The translations under genes and the position numbers were made by a program. Positions 1-9,509 of a DNA stretch of 64,000 bases are shown piece by piece. Position 1 is the first letter of the stretch. Each line of letters begins with the position of its first letter. A model generated the notes under the pieces. That model did no database searches. It was given only the letters and a program-made list of their open reading frames with translations, and was not told where the DNA came from. The DNA is taken from the NCBI GenBank assembly GCA_963717195.1, contig CAVQVR010000013.1, forward strand, positions 261,843 through 325,842. The letters are read 5' to 3'. This DNA is from JACDAE01 sp963717195. Its GTDB lineage: Bacteria > Chloroflexota > Ktedonobacteria > Ktedonobacterales > Ktedonobacteraceae.

Positions 1-1
1 A

Positions 2-1573
2 AAGGAGCAGCTTGATAGCCAACTCTGGCATATCCAGGGGATCGGTGTACCGGCATCATTTCTAGATGCGCTCTTCAAGCAAGAACAGCAGGTAGATAGC
101 GCTCCTGGCGTGTTGACTGCATTGAATAACAGATTTGTAGAAGAGTATTATCAGCATCAGGCTCAGCAATATCGTGCGCTTCTCGCGCAGGTTCCGGGCA
201 TTGTCACGAGCGCGACTTCCCAACTACAGGCACAGGCTCAGGGGGACATGCAGAACCTGCAGACGGAGCTTGCGCGTATAGGCACGCTGGGCACTGGCAA
301 TATGCAAATATTCGCAGGCCACTTGAGTCAGGAACAACTGTCATTCGCAACTGCACATCAGCCTGCGGATTATGTTGCCATCAGCACTGATGCACGTGCG
401 TCAATAGCTGGACTGGACGAAATGGCCGCAGCTTTCCAACGGTTAACAGATTTAGCAACGGCCATTAATAACATGAAGCAGTCGCATCTGAAAGTAGCGA
501 GTGTAGAGGCGGCATATCAAAGCGATCTGCAACTGTTTCGATCAGCGACACAGATAAGCGATTTCCAGCATCTCAGTGCACAGATCACCGCACAGGACGA
601 GCAGATCGTGTTGAGCTCTATCCAGTCGTTTCCCTATGTAAGTGCGGCCAGATTGAACGAGTTTCAGACGCAGGTGGAAGAGTTGCAAGCGTATGGTGGG
701 AATAGCAAGGACTATCTGGTGCGGCTGCGTGCCGATCAGGTAAGTGCCGGGAGTGCGCATACAACTTCTGAGAAGCTGGCATTTTTCCAGAATATTGATG
801 CGGATATTGCAGCACTTCATGATCCACTGGTGCGTAGCCAGGCACGTTACCTGCTGCACCAGTTTCATAACGAAGTTGAAACGTGGGGGAAAGCGCATCT
901 CTATTACGACAGCTATGATGGGCGAAATTATATGCTTGATAATGGCTACATGAGCGCCAGTCTGGGTGGAATGCTTGATAAAGATCTGGCGGGTGCACAG
1001 ACGACGGCTGATTTTGAGAATATTGTGAATGAGGTCAATAATGCGCTGTTCAATCTGCACATGTTCGAGACAGAGTATAAAGACCAGGTGGCATATAACC
1101 AGGTTCATGCGAGTGATCTGCAAATGATTTCTCATTATGCGCTGCAAAAGCGCCAGGTGCTTGTGGTCTCACTGGCCGAGCAGGCGATGCGTGTTTATCA
1201 GAATGGAAAGCTGGTGCGATCTTTTGAGGTGACGACGGGGCGGCAGGAATTGCCCTCAATTCCTGGTGTGTGGTCGGAGTTGGCGCGCAGGTCGCCGGTC
1301 ATTTTTCAGTCCGGCGAACCAAGAAACTCTCCATACTGGTTTCCTGATACGCCTATTCAGTATGCAATGCTCTATCATCAGGGTGGATACTTCATTCATG
1401 ATGCGCCCTGGCGTTTAGCGTTTGGGCCGGGAACGCAATTTCCGCATGCAGATCCCATTGGAACTTCCGCATACAACTTTGATGGTAGTCACGGCTGCAT
1501 CAATCTTGCGGAAGGCGATGCGAGCTGGGTCTATACGCATACGGGTTGGAATACGGCGATTGTGATCTATTAA
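2..1573 (+). CDS. L,D-transpeptidase (YkuD domain), 5' end outside window
   Basis: The reading frame is open from the first codon of the window, so the gene starts upstream; the GTG at 110 is only an internal possible start. About 523 residues are visible. The first ~385 are Gln-rich and helical, likely coiled coil, with no recognised domain. The last ~135 residues form a YkuD L,D-transpeptidase domain: an FIHD motif, then the signature SHGCINL about 25 residues before the end, with the catalytic Cys in SHGC. The family makes 3-3 crosslinks in peptidoglycan or attaches proteins to it, outside the membrane. Any signal peptide or membrane anchor would lie before the window. The kinase gene follows after ~85 bp on the same strand, so the two could be co-transcribed. 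Family is certain; the exact substrate is not. Confidence 0.88.
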   Translation, partial: KEQLDSQLWHIQGIGVPASFLDALFKQEQQVDSAPGVLTALNNRFVEEYYQHQAQQYRALLAQVPGIVTSATSQLQAQAQGDMQNLQTELARIGTLGTGNMQIFAGHLSQEQLSFATAHQPADYVAISTDARASIAGLDEMAAAFQRLTDLATAINNMKQSHLKVASVEAAYQSDLQLFRSATQISDFQHLSAQITAQDEQIVLSSIQSFPYVSAARLNEFQTQVEELQAYGGNSKDYLVRLRADQVSAGSAHTTSEKLAFFQNIDADIAALHDPLVRSQARYLLHQFHNEVETWGKAHLYYDSYDGRNYMLDNGYMSASLGGMLDKDLAGAQTTADFENIVNEVNNALFNLHMFETEYKDQVAYNQVHASDLQMISHYALQKRQVLVVSLAEQAMRVYQNGKLVRSFEVTTGRQELPSIPGVWSELARRSPVIFQSGEPRNSPYWFPDTPIQYAMLYHQGGYFIHDAPWRLAFGPGTQFPHADPIGTSAYNFDGSHGCINLAEGDASWVYTHTGWNTAIVIY

Positions 1574-1657
1574 TTCAGGTTATCAGTTCTGCAAGGCGAA
1601 TATGGGTAGGGGTGTTTTCATCCGAAAGGTCAAGCGAAAATGCAGCAGGGAGAAAAT

Positions 1658-3133
1658 ATGCAAGAGGTTCAGATGACGGCTCCTATAGGGACGCAAGTGC
1701 AGGGGCGTTATGTCATAGAAGACCTGCTGGGGCAGGGTGGCTTTAGCGCTGTCTATGTTGTGCGCGATCGGAAAATAGGAGGGAAGCGCTTTGCTCTCAA
1801 GGTACTGAAGAATCAGAGCAGAGCGGAGAGGGAACGCTTTTTATTTGAGTGTGAAGTGCTCAAACGCCTGGAGCATCCGGCCCTACCATCGGTCAGCCAT
1901 ATGTTTGAGGACAACAATCAAACATATATGCTCATGGAGTATATTGATGGGCTCAACCTGGAGAGGCTACGTCGGCAGCAAGCGGAGCACCGTTTTACCC
2001 TCTCAGAAGTACTTCCCTTATTAGCGCCTGTTGTGGGTGCGGTAAGCTATCTGCATCGCCAGCCGATACCCGTGTTGCATCGTGATATCAAGCCAGCGAA
2101 TATCATCGTACGGAAGGAGAGCGGGGATGCGGCGCTGGTTGATTTTGGCATAGCGAAAGAATATCATCCCGATACGACAACGACCGCGATACGCCATTGC
2201 TCGGCTGGCTACAGTGCGCCGGAGCAATATAGCGGCGTGGGCACCGATCCGCGCAGTGATATCTATAGCCTGGGAGCAACCTGTTACACGTTATTGACCG
2301 GAACCGTTCCTATGGATGCATTACAGCGCACAACGATGTTCGTCACGAAGGGAAAAGATACTCTTCGCGCGATAAACGAGATCGTACCTGAAATTCCGCC
2401 TCTGGTTGTCAATGTGCTTCAACGTGCATTATCAATCAATGCTGAACTGCGTTATGTGACGGTTGCGGAGTTCTGGCAGGCATTGGAGAAGGCTGCAAAG
2501 CAACCGCAGGAGTTAGAGCAAGTAGAGCAGGGAGTATCGGTTCAGAAAGTTCGCGCCAAGAAAACTCAGAAGGGGCGAGAACATGCTCGTGGGGAGCAGA
2601 AACCTCTTCGAGTTGCCACCAGGCGATTATTTCTTATAGTTATTCCGACTATATTGATGATCTTGCTGCTAGTTGGAGGTGGTATACCTCTGGCAATGTT
2701 CCTTATAAGCAGGCATGCAACCAGTATAACGACGGTGCATCATGTGGGGAATAAGATGGTGCAGGCAACTCCTTCTAGTCAGTCGGAGCTTGCGCAGCAG
2801 TACGAAGGGACAGTGGACGATCTGCTCACGAAGGCGACAACAGAGATGGCTCTTACGCAAGTGCAGCAAGACGAGCAGGTAGTGAGCGGAAACTTTGCTG
2901 GAATGCAGAGGAAGGGTACATTTTCCGGTGTGCTCGATACTTCAAAGCATCTCTTTTTCACGGTTGGGGCGGCTAATGGGCAGCTATCGCTCTTTTTTGA
3001 GGGAGTGGTACGGTCGGATGGTAACCTGGTTGGAAATTATTGTAGCCAGGATTCGTCGGGTCAGTGTGTGGGAGATTATGGGGTATGGGGCGTTGCGCCG
3101 GTTGTGCCTTCAGGTAGGAAACCTGTCAAATAG
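1658..3133 (+). CDS. Membrane Ser/Thr protein kinase
   Basis: PknB-type kinase of 491 residues. An ATG at 1640 is also in frame, but the ATG at 1658 has GGGAGAA just upstream and is preferred. Visible motifs are the glycine loop GQGGFSAVY (~25-33), the ATP-binding Lys in FALKVLK (~48), a complete catalytic loop HRDIKPAN (Asp ~143), DFG (~162-164) and the APE-like SAPEQY. All catalytic residues are present, unlike the two pseudokinases elsewhere in this window. After a basic linker there is one transmembrane segment (~324-351) and an outer domain of ~140 residues of unknown fold, probably the sensor. It follows a cell-wall L,D-transpeptidase gene, so a cell-envelope signal is plausible but unproven. 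Confidence 0.92.
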   Translation: MQEVQMTAPIGTQVQGRYVIEDLLGQGGFSAVYVVRDRKIGGKRFALKVLKNQSRAERERFLFECEVLKRLEHPALPSVSHMFEDNNQTYMLMEYIDGLNLERLRRQQAEHRFTLSEVLPLLAPVVGAVSYLHRQPIPVLHRDIKPANIIVRKESGDAALVDFGIAKEYHPDTTTTAIRHCSAGYSAPEQYSGVGTDPRSDIYSLGATCYTLLTGTVPMDALQRTTMFVTKGKDTLRAINEIVPEIPPLVVNVLQRALSINAELRYVTVAEFWQALEKAAKQPQELEQVEQGVSVQKVRAKKTQKGREHARGEQKPLRVATRRLFLIVIPTILMILLLVGGGIPLAMFLISRHATSITTVHHVGNKMVQATPSSQSELAQQYEGTVDDLLTKATTEMALTQVQQDEQVVSGNFAGMQRKGTFSGVLDTSKHLFFTVGAANGQLSLFFEGVVRSDGNLVGNYCSQDSSGQCVGDYGVWGVAPVVPSGRKPVK

Positions 3134-3204
3134 GCTATGAGGAAGCTGGCGTGCTCTAGAGGCGGTGTCTTTTTACCATTAACTTCATCATTTATAGAAA
3201 TAGC

Positions 3205-3277
3205 AGAGTTGTGTGAGAATTGCCTAAAATTTGAATTACTCCGTAAGCTATCTGTAGCTCTCACACAACTCTTTTTC
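3205..3277 (+). terminator. Rho-independent terminator after the kinase gene
   Basis: AGAGTTGTGTGAG (3205-3217) pairs perfectly with CTCACACAACTCT (3260-3272) across a 42-nt loop and runs into a T tract. It lies 70 bp after the kinase stop and before the next gene. Confidence 0.7.
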
Positions 3278-3360
3278 TGTTTTATCCGTACTAAAGAAGA
3301 TATATTCTTTTTCTCAGCATGAAGAACTGCATGCTATAACTCATGAAAGGAATAGTTACT

Positions 3361-3633
3361 ATGACCGATAGAAAAATGATTGGTGTCGGCTTTCTGTTGT
3401 TGTTTCTCGGACTTAGTTTGCTCGGTATTCTTGCCATTCCCAATGCTTCGCTTAACTTAGCAAGCATCTTTACTGGCAACTATGTCCCTCAAGCAGAACA
3501 AGTATGGCCTTTTCTTAATCCTTCCGATCTCACAACTGCTCGAGTCGTTCAACAGGTAGGAGAAATTGTCGCGTTCATCTCATTGCTTGTAGGGTTAACT
3601 TTTGCTGGTACTGGATTGTTCCGTAGAGCCTGA
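3361..3633 (+). CDS. Small two-helix membrane protein, unknown function
   Basis: About 90 residues. The ATG at 3361 is chosen because AAAGGA sits 9 nt upstream, inside the alternative start at 3343. Two hydrophobic stretches (~5-28 and ~66-86) flank a short polar loop, giving a helical hairpin in the membrane. It ends in a basic FRRA tail that would stay in the cytoplasm. I do not recognise the family. It stands alone between a terminator (3205-3277) and an inverted repeat (3707-3760), so it is probably its own transcription unit. Confidence 0.6.
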   Translation: MTDRKMIGVGFLLLFLGLSLLGILAIPNASLNLASIFTGNYVPQAEQVWPFLNPSDLTTARVVQQVGEIVAFISLLVGLTFAGTGLFRRA

Positions 3634-3706
3634 ATCTAAATGCTACTTTCATTCGTTACGCATATATGGCAATGTTGCTATTAATAAAAGCTTATAGCTG
3701 AGTAAT

Positions 3707-3760
3707 ACCAGAGATGCAGCAATTAAACAAGTTTGAAGATGTATATGCTGCATCTCTGGT
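3707..3760. terminator. Inverted repeat between convergent genes
   Basis: ACCAGAGATGCAGCA (3707-3721) is the exact complement of TGCTGCATCTCTGGT (3746-3760), a 15-bp stem with a 24-nt loop. It lies between the small membrane protein gene and the 3' end of the GH27 gene, where a bidirectional terminator is expected. There is no clear T tract on either side. Confidence 0.5.
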
Positions 3761-3768
3761 AAAAAGCT

Positions 3769-5128
3769 TCAAGAGCGGGGAACCACTCTGAGCAAACGCG
3801 AGGCATGACTATTTAGGGTAACGCTAAAGCTGGTGGAAAAGGAACCGAGATTCTTGTGACTCCAGAGGTCGTGGACCTTTGCAGCGCCACTGATGCCCAG
3901 ATCGCTCCAGTTTGCTGTGACCGTTGCGGATGATGTGCCCAGGTTAAAGAGTGCAACGGTATAGCTTCCGTCACGGTTTTTGGTGTACCAGACTTGCTGA
4001 TTGGTTGCTTGAGAGACAGGAACAGCCGCTTTGCCCTGTTGATCGACAGCGATGACTTCCCTGTTTGTGAGTAGAGAGAGGCCATAACTGGTCATGTGGG
4101 TGAGGTCATCGCCCGCATAGAGGGGAGCGGCCTCAATCGCCCAGAGTGTGACGTAGGTTTGTTTCTCATCATTGGTGAGGCCGTCCAGAGCGTTGCTGTC
4201 GGCCACGTTGAGCGAATCGAGGTCGTTCCATCCTCCGGATTGAGCAGAGTGGTGCCCACTGAGGGACATAGGAAAACCTGGTAGCGACGGTGTCCCAATC
4301 GACCAGTTGTGTTGTGGTAGGACAACTAGAGTAGCATTGGACATCGCCATCGATGCGCCATGCATTGGAGTACTGACGCCAGAAACTGATATTGTTGATG
4401 TCCAGCCAATTCGAGAGGTCGAAGAGAATAGGACGCCCACTCTGGCGCAGCGCATCCGACCATGCCTGTACGTCCTGTTGATTCCAGTCGCCGACGGCAT
4501 CGATCTTGAGGAAATCAACGCCCCAGGAGGCGAACAGGTCAGCCCAGGAATTGAGGAAGGCTTGCGCTCCTGGTTTAGAATAATCGATATAGTACATCAC
4601 GTTGCCAAAGCCGCCCCAGTTGTTCTGGTATTTGCTGGTATTGGCAATGTCTTGAGCGTGATAGGGTGTCCCCTCGATAGGAGTATTCTGGTTGACAGCT
4701 GCTACCGGAATACCCGAGGTCACGTAGATACCGAATTTGAGCCCGCGCTTATGGACATAACTGGCAACAGCGGCGATACCATTGGGAAATTGTGCGGGAT
4801 TGGTAACCCAGCGGCCATACTGATCCACGGTAGTGCCGGGGTTAAGATAGTAGTGATCGTCCAGCAGGACATAGTTATACCCAAAGGATTTTAATTTGCT
4901 TGCCTCGACGTTGGCCTGAGCCTCAATGTTGGTCTCTGTGGGATAGCCACCGTCGAAGCTATAGGTGCTCCATCCCATGAATGGAGTTTTTGCGACGCCA
5001 TTAGCTTCGGCGTGTGCTACAGGTGCTGTTCTGCCACTATTGGTGCCCCAGAGGGTCGTTGCTGCTATTATGGCAACGAGCAAAATAATCAGGTGGCTTC
5101 TCAATAACGTTCTTTGCTTTCCTCGCAT
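3769..5128 (-). pseudogene. Secreted GH27 alpha-galactosidase-like glycosidase, frameshifted
   Basis: Two frames together make one GH27 enzyme. The N-terminal part (4169-5128) has a signal peptide ending near AHA-E, then MGWSTYS, VLLDDHYY and FLKIDAVGDW; the Asp in LKID is the family nucleophile. The C-terminal part, in another frame, starts with SAQSGGWNDLDSL and runs through LWAIEAAPLYAGDDL to a beta-sandwich domain. The break is near 4246-4255. On the coding strand the frame reads GCACCACTCT, where GCACCACACTCT would give the continuous APHS, so a lost CA dinucleotide in a short CA run is the simplest cause. AAGGAGT lies upstream of the ATG at 5128. If the indel is an assembly error this is an intact exo-acting glycosidase. 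Exact sugar specificity is unknown. Confidence 0.8.
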
Positions 5129-5942
5129 ATGTTTTCACTCCTTGAAATAATACGAACGCATTCTTTTGCCTGGCTAGATGGTTGGTTTGCAAGGGAAACG
5201 AGCCCGGTAAAGCGAGCGGGCAATAGATGGAGAGGGATGGGAGAGAAGTAGCTCCATCATGAATACAATCCTCCTGTGAGCAAGGAATGCTCACGCACTA
5301 GAACGTGATTCTAGATCACATGAGTCGTGAGAAACAATCATGCAGGGATTGGATTACAAAAATAACCTTTCCCGGCAGTATTCTTCGTCAATGAAATTTC
5401 ATAATGAATATGTGATAATTTCATTGATGCGACTTCATTGGGACTATATCATTTTGGGCATAATATTGTCAATGGCCATAGCGGTGAGAAGAAAATGGAG
5501 ATGAAGAGAATAAGAATATCCGCTAGAAGAGGATATGTGGAGTAATTGTCTGCTTGTTTTGAGAGGAAATAAGGTGCATAGATGATGAAATAATAAAATA
5601 TTCAATGAATATTTTTGCGAGTATAAGTATGGCATGGAATAATAGAGCCTGTCTGGGTGTTTAATTTTTGGGCTGCTGGAAAATCGCGTCGTACAGATGT
5701 AGCTGGAGTAAGGAATGGTAGGGGTGTATAGCTATTTCTACACATACATAGAAAGAGGTCATGGACAAAGGTCACAAGAAAAAAACTTTTGCGAAAACCT
5801 GTTACTCTGAAGCGGTCTATTGCGTTCTTTTCTGATATAAGGCTCCTCTAAAGATATTCTTATGAGGAGCTAAGATTTTTCTCAGGTTTTTCTCAGGTTT
5901 TTCTAAAAGCAGTCAAAGAATAGTTCTAAAGAGAGAAGTGTT
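5129..5942. promoter_or_regulatory. Long intergenic control region between GH27 and GH15 genes
   Basis: No credible gene in 814 bp of partly AT-rich DNA between two divergent glycosidase genes. It holds an inverted repeat CTAGAA-cgtga-TTCTAG (5298-5314), a 10-bp inverted repeat CAATGAAATT/AATTTCATTG (5389-5398 and 5417-5426), and a hairpin GCTCCTC/GAGGAGC (5842-5870) a few bases before T5. Just before the GH15 gene are two and a half copies of TTTTTCTCAGG (5876-5904). These could be operators and a leader terminator for the two sugar genes. None matches a named regulator that I can identify. Confidence 0.45.
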
Positions 5943-7943
5943 GTGTCAATGGTTGGGAAGAACGAAATCAATCGCACTTATATGCCGATTAATTCGTACG
6001 GAGTCATCGGTGATTGTCATTCAGCGGTGTTGATATCACCGGATGGGGCGGTAGACTGGGGATGTCTACCGGACTTTGATAGCCCGGCCATCTTCTGCCG
6101 TTTGCTCGATGCTGAGCATGGAGGGTATTTCCAGATCGCGCCCACTGAAGGAACAATTCCAGGTTCGCAGCGCTATTTACGTGGAAGCAATGTGTTGCAA
6201 ACGCGTTATGCCAGTACTGCAGGCGAGATTGTACTTACCGATTTTATGCCGGTTGAGACGTTGCGTGCGTGGCCCTACCAGGGGATGAATAATAATACCT
6301 GGGCGGCTCGTGAGGATGGCTCCTGTCATAGCCTGGTGCGTATTGTAGAGTGTACTCATGGCGAGATGGCCGTGACGATGAAGCTGCGTGCCACTCCGGA
6401 CTATGCCGCTTCACCATGCCAGGTCGTATTGGCTCCAGACAACAAAGGAGCGCTTGTGACCAGTGAGCGGCAGCATGTCGGGCTGGCTATTGTAGGAAGT
6501 GACCTCTTATCTCTGCCATTTTCAGTAGAGGTGGCCGAGGAAGCTGATGGTTGGCATCCAACAATCGTTGCACAGGTGACGTTGCGCGAGGGAGAGTGCT
6601 TGACGTTTGCTCTTGGCGTGGGGCGTACTGCGCAGGCTGCACAGCGGCTGGTGGAGACCGAATTGCATCAGCGGAACTTTGACGCTGAACTGGCACATAC
6701 GTTGCATCGTTGGCGTACATGGCTAGCTGGTTGTACCTATCACGGACCCTATGAAGAGTGGGTGCAAAGAAGTGTATTGGCTCTCAAGATGATGACTTAT
6801 GCGCCGACGGGAGCGGTTGTTGCCGCGCCGACTACTTCTTTACCGGAGGAATTGGGAGGGGTACGGAACTGGGATTACCGTTTTACCTGGTTGCGAGACG
6901 CATCCTTTACGCTCTATGCGCTCAACATGGTTGGTTTTACCGATGAATCGCGAGCCTTTACGCACTGGCTACGTCGCCTTTCGATTGCGGACGGTGCGGA
7001 TATGCAGATTATGTATGGCATTCGCGGTGAACGTGACCTGACCGAGCAAGAGTTGCCTCATCTGAGTGGATATTGCGATTCGCGCCCAGTGCGTATCGGC
7101 AACGGGGCTGCCAGCCAGAAGCAACTGGACGTTTTTGGGGAGGTGCTTGACTGCATCCATCTTTATCAGCATCAAGATAGTTTGGAGCGCTACGGGGAGA
7201 AGCTGGAAGGTCCGTTGTGGGATATGATGCGCACCATTGTCAATCACGTGTGCGATCACTGGCACGAGACCGACAATGGTATCTGGGAAGTGCGGAGTGA
7301 GCCACGGCACTTTGTCTATTCTAAGATTATGTGCTGGGTTGCGCTTGATCGAGGCATCAAGGTAGCCGAACAGAATCATCTGGAAGCAGAGCTTGAGCGT
7401 TGGCATATGATACGAGACGAAATCCGTGCCGATATTCTGACCCACGGTTATAACTCAGCTATTGGTGCGTTTACACAATCCTATGGTGATAATACGTTAG
7501 ATGCATCCAACCTGGTATTGCCGCTGGTTGGTTTTATTCCGGCGGATGATCCACGTATGCGCTCGACGGTTGATCGTATCATGGAGAAGTTGACGGATGA
7601 GCATGGCTTTGTCTATCGATATGTCTCTGATGATGGTCTGTCGGGTTCAGAAGGGACTTTTGGTCTTTGTACGTTCTGGCTGGTGGATAACCTGGCGCTG
7701 CAGGGCCGTATTGCGGAGGCGCGTTCGCTTTTTGAGCGCTTGCTGACGTATGCTGGTCGTCTGGGCCTATTCTCCGAGGAGATCGATTCGCGCAATAACG
7801 TTGCACTTGGGAATTATCCGCAGGCATTTACGCATATTGCACTTATCAATAGCGCGACAAATCTACGCAAAGCCGAAATACGCAACAATTCCGAGCATCA
7901 TACCGATCCGGTGGTGGCGGCGATCCATTTACAGAAGCTTTGA
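5943..7943 (+). CDS. GH15 family glycoside hydrolase (glucoamylase/trehalase-like)
   Basis: 666 residues, typical for bacterial GH15 proteins. The start is GTG at 5943 or ATG at 5949; AGAGAGAAG lies upstream of both. The N-terminal region has YGVIGDCHSAVLISPDG and WGCLPDFDSPAIF, the beta-sandwich lead-in of this family. The (alpha/alpha)6 catalytic domain shows RNWDYRFTWLRDASFTLYAL, LDVFGEVLD and, near the end, SEGTFGLCTFWLVDNL. Known members hydrolyse alpha-1,4 glucans, trehalose or related alpha-glucosides. No signal peptide, so it is cytoplasmic. The gene stands alone, followed by a terminator at 7962-8000. Family call is firm; substrate is not. Confidence 0.9.
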   Translation: MSMVGKNEINRTYMPINSYGVIGDCHSAVLISPDGAVDWGCLPDFDSPAIFCRLLDAEHGGYFQIAPTEGTIPGSQRYLRGSNVLQTRYASTAGEIVLTDFMPVETLRAWPYQGMNNNTWAAREDGSCHSLVRIVECTHGEMAVTMKLRATPDYAASPCQVVLAPDNKGALVTSERQHVGLAIVGSDLLSLPFSVEVAEEADGWHPTIVAQVTLREGECLTFALGVGRTAQAAQRLVETELHQRNFDAELAHTLHRWRTWLAGCTYHGPYEEWVQRSVLALKMMTYAPTGAVVAAPTTSLPEELGGVRNWDYRFTWLRDASFTLYALNMVGFTDESRAFTHWLRRLSIADGADMQIMYGIRGERDLTEQELPHLSGYCDSRPVRIGNGAASQKQLDVFGEVLDCIHLYQHQDSLERYGEKLEGPLWDMMRTIVNHVCDHWHETDNGIWEVRSEPRHFVYSKIMCWVALDRGIKVAEQNHLEAELERWHMIRDEIRADILTHGYNSAIGAFTQSYGDNTLDASNLVLPLVGFIPADDPRMRSTVDRIMEKLTDEHGFVYRYVSDDGLSGSEGTFGLCTFWLVDNLALQGRIAEARSLFERLLTYAGRLGLFSEEIDSRNNVALGNYPQAFTHIALINSATNLRKAEIRNNSEHHTDPVVAAIHLQKL

Positions 7944-7961
7944 TGGTTGAAAACAAGAGAG

Positions 7962-8000
7962 AACCCGGTTGTCGATGTATTGCTAATCGGCGACCGGGTT
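7962..8000 (+). terminator. Terminator-like hairpin after GH15 gene
   Basis: AACCCGGTTGTCG (7962-7974) pairs with CGGCGACCGGGTT (7988-8000), allowing two G-T pairs, followed by a T-rich stretch. It sits 18 bp after the GH15 stop codon. Confidence 0.6.
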
Positions 8001-8222
8001 GTTTGTTATGTTGTGTTCTTCGGGTAGATGATAATACACTATTCTGGGGCTGAGGAAAGCAGGTATAAATTCCAACATTCTGAGGCTCACCCGTACTTTG
8101 CGTGAAAATTCTGCGCTTGTGGATGTACTCTGAGATTGGCTCTTCCGTAGCCTCTCCGCTGTAAAAAATGATAGAATGAAGAAAAATATCCTTTTCCTCA
8201 GAAATGTTGAAGGAGCATATAC

Positions 8223-8495
8223 ATGCAATATAACATGACCCCTGACGACGTTTACGCTACTCCAATTGAAGAGATGGATCTCAGAGTCCGAACGTATAAT
8301 TGCTTGAAGCGGAGCGGGATTAACAAAGTAGGTCAACTCCTCTCCAGGCGGAGAAAGGAAATCTTTTCAATTCGCAACCTGACTCCTGAGGACTACGAGG
8401 AAATTCGAGCGCGATTAATCGCCCGTGGGTTCATGTCTCCCATACATCCTCTCGGACCATTTGCGGAAGAAGACGAAGAGCGTGGGGCTGAATGA
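8223..8495 (+). CDS. Orphan RNA polymerase alpha C-terminal-domain-like protein
   Basis: 90 residues, start supported by AAGGAG 8 nt upstream. Nearly the whole protein aligns with the alpha-CTD of RNA polymerase: PIEEMDLRVRTYNCLKRSG, then INKVGQLL, then IRNLTPEDYEEIRARL. The Arg, Asn and Cys matching E. coli R265, N268 and C269, which contact UP-element DNA, are kept in VRTYNC. The second contact loop, NLGKKS in E. coli (G296, K298, S299), is NLTPED here, so those residues are lost and acidic ones take their place. There is no alpha N-terminal domain and no rpoA neighbourhood. It may bind DNA or a regulator as a free CTD, or act as a decoy. The function is inferred only. Confidence 0.8.
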   Translation: MQYNMTPDDVYATPIEEMDLRVRTYNCLKRSGINKVGQLLSRRRKEIFSIRNLTPEDYEEIRARLIARGFMSPIHPLGPFAEEDEERGAE

Positions 8496-8539
8496 TATGT
8501 TATGGAACTACCTGATCTCATGCAATAGAAGGTACCTCC

Positions 8540-9505
8540 ATGTTAAATGATCCTGTGCTCATCAATGATTGGCATGTAGTGGCATATGCGCCTGACCTGA
8601 AAGAAGGCAAACCCATGGCGGTGCGCCTGCTGGAAGAGGATATCGTACTCTGGCGCGTTGGGGAGAAGATACTGGCATGGCGTGATCTCTGTATTCATCG
8701 CGGCACAAAGCTTTCTCTGGGCAAGATAGAGAATGATACCCTTATCTGTCCATACCATGGTTGGACGTATGATCAGGAGGGGCGCTGTATCCGTTTTCCA
8801 TCGCACCCGAATCAGACACCACCCGAGAAAGCGCGAGCCAGGGTTTATCCGGCACGGGAGAAATACAACTGGATCTGGGTTACGCCGGGCAATCCTGCGT
8901 TTGACATTCCCACCTTTCCCCATTGGGATGATCCCTCTTTCCATAAGATACACTGTGGTCCCTATAGTTATAAAGCCAGTGGACCACGAGCGGTAGAAAA
9001 CTTTCTTGACGTAACGCATTTTCCCTTTGTGCATGGGGGGTATCTGGGCGATCCGGCGTATCCAGAGGTGAATGATTACGAGGTTGAGGTAGATGCTGAT
9101 GGGGTAACGGCGAAAGATATTTCTGTGTGGCAGCCTGATCCTGATGGGACGGGGCAGGGGGCACGGGTGACGTATACGTATAAAGTGGTGCGGCCACTTT
9201 CGGCTTATTTTGTTAAATCGTCGGTTGGTCCAAGGTTTGCTATGTATTTTACGGTAACGCCAGTTGCGCAGGATCATTCTATTGCCTGGACGTATGTTGC
9301 GATGGATTATGGTGATCGTGCGGATGAGGAGATACGGCAATTTGAGGATATGATTACGTTGCAGGATGTGCCGATAGTGGAGTCGCAGCGTCCGGAGCTT
9401 TTGCCACTTGATTTACAGGCCGAGCTGCATTTGCGTTCGGATCGGACAGCGGTGGCGTATCGGAAGTGGTTGCGCCAGTTGGGGTTGAGTTTTGGGACAG
9501 CGTAG
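8540..9505 (+). CDS. Rieske non-heme iron oxygenase, alpha-subunit type
   Basis: 321 residues. The N-terminal Rieske [2Fe-2S] domain (~10-110) has the ligand pattern C-x-H in CIHRGTKL and C-x2-H in CPYHGW, with 15-17 residues between. The catalytic domain carries the mononuclear-iron motif in ENFLDVTHFPFVHGG (Asp, His, His). The family uses O2 and electrons from a reductase for ring hydroxylation or O-demethylation; the size and layout are closer to VanA or pheophorbide-oxygenase types than to large ring dioxygenases. No reductase or ferredoxin gene is adjacent, so electrons must come from elsewhere. It is 44 bp after the orphan alpha-CTD gene and could share its transcript. Confidence 0.9.
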   Translation: MLNDPVLINDWHVVAYAPDLKEGKPMAVRLLEEDIVLWRVGEKILAWRDLCIHRGTKLSLGKIENDTLICPYHGWTYDQEGRCIRFPSHPNQTPPEKARARVYPAREKYNWIWVTPGNPAFDIPTFPHWDDPSFHKIHCGPYSYKASGPRAVENFLDVTHFPFVHGGYLGDPAYPEVNDYEVEVDADGVTAKDISVWQPDPDGTGQGARVTYTYKVVRPLSAYFVKSSVGPRFAMYFTVTPVAQDHSIAWTYVAMDYGDRADEEIRQFEDMITLQDVPIVESQRPELLPLDLQAELHLRSDRTAVAYRKWLRQLGLSFGTA

Positions 9506-9509
9506 ATAA

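Noticed and set aside
542..1147. Minus-strand frame opposite the L,D-transpeptidase
   Set aside because: Entirely antisense to a clear gene; typical of mirror frames of GC-balanced coding DNA.
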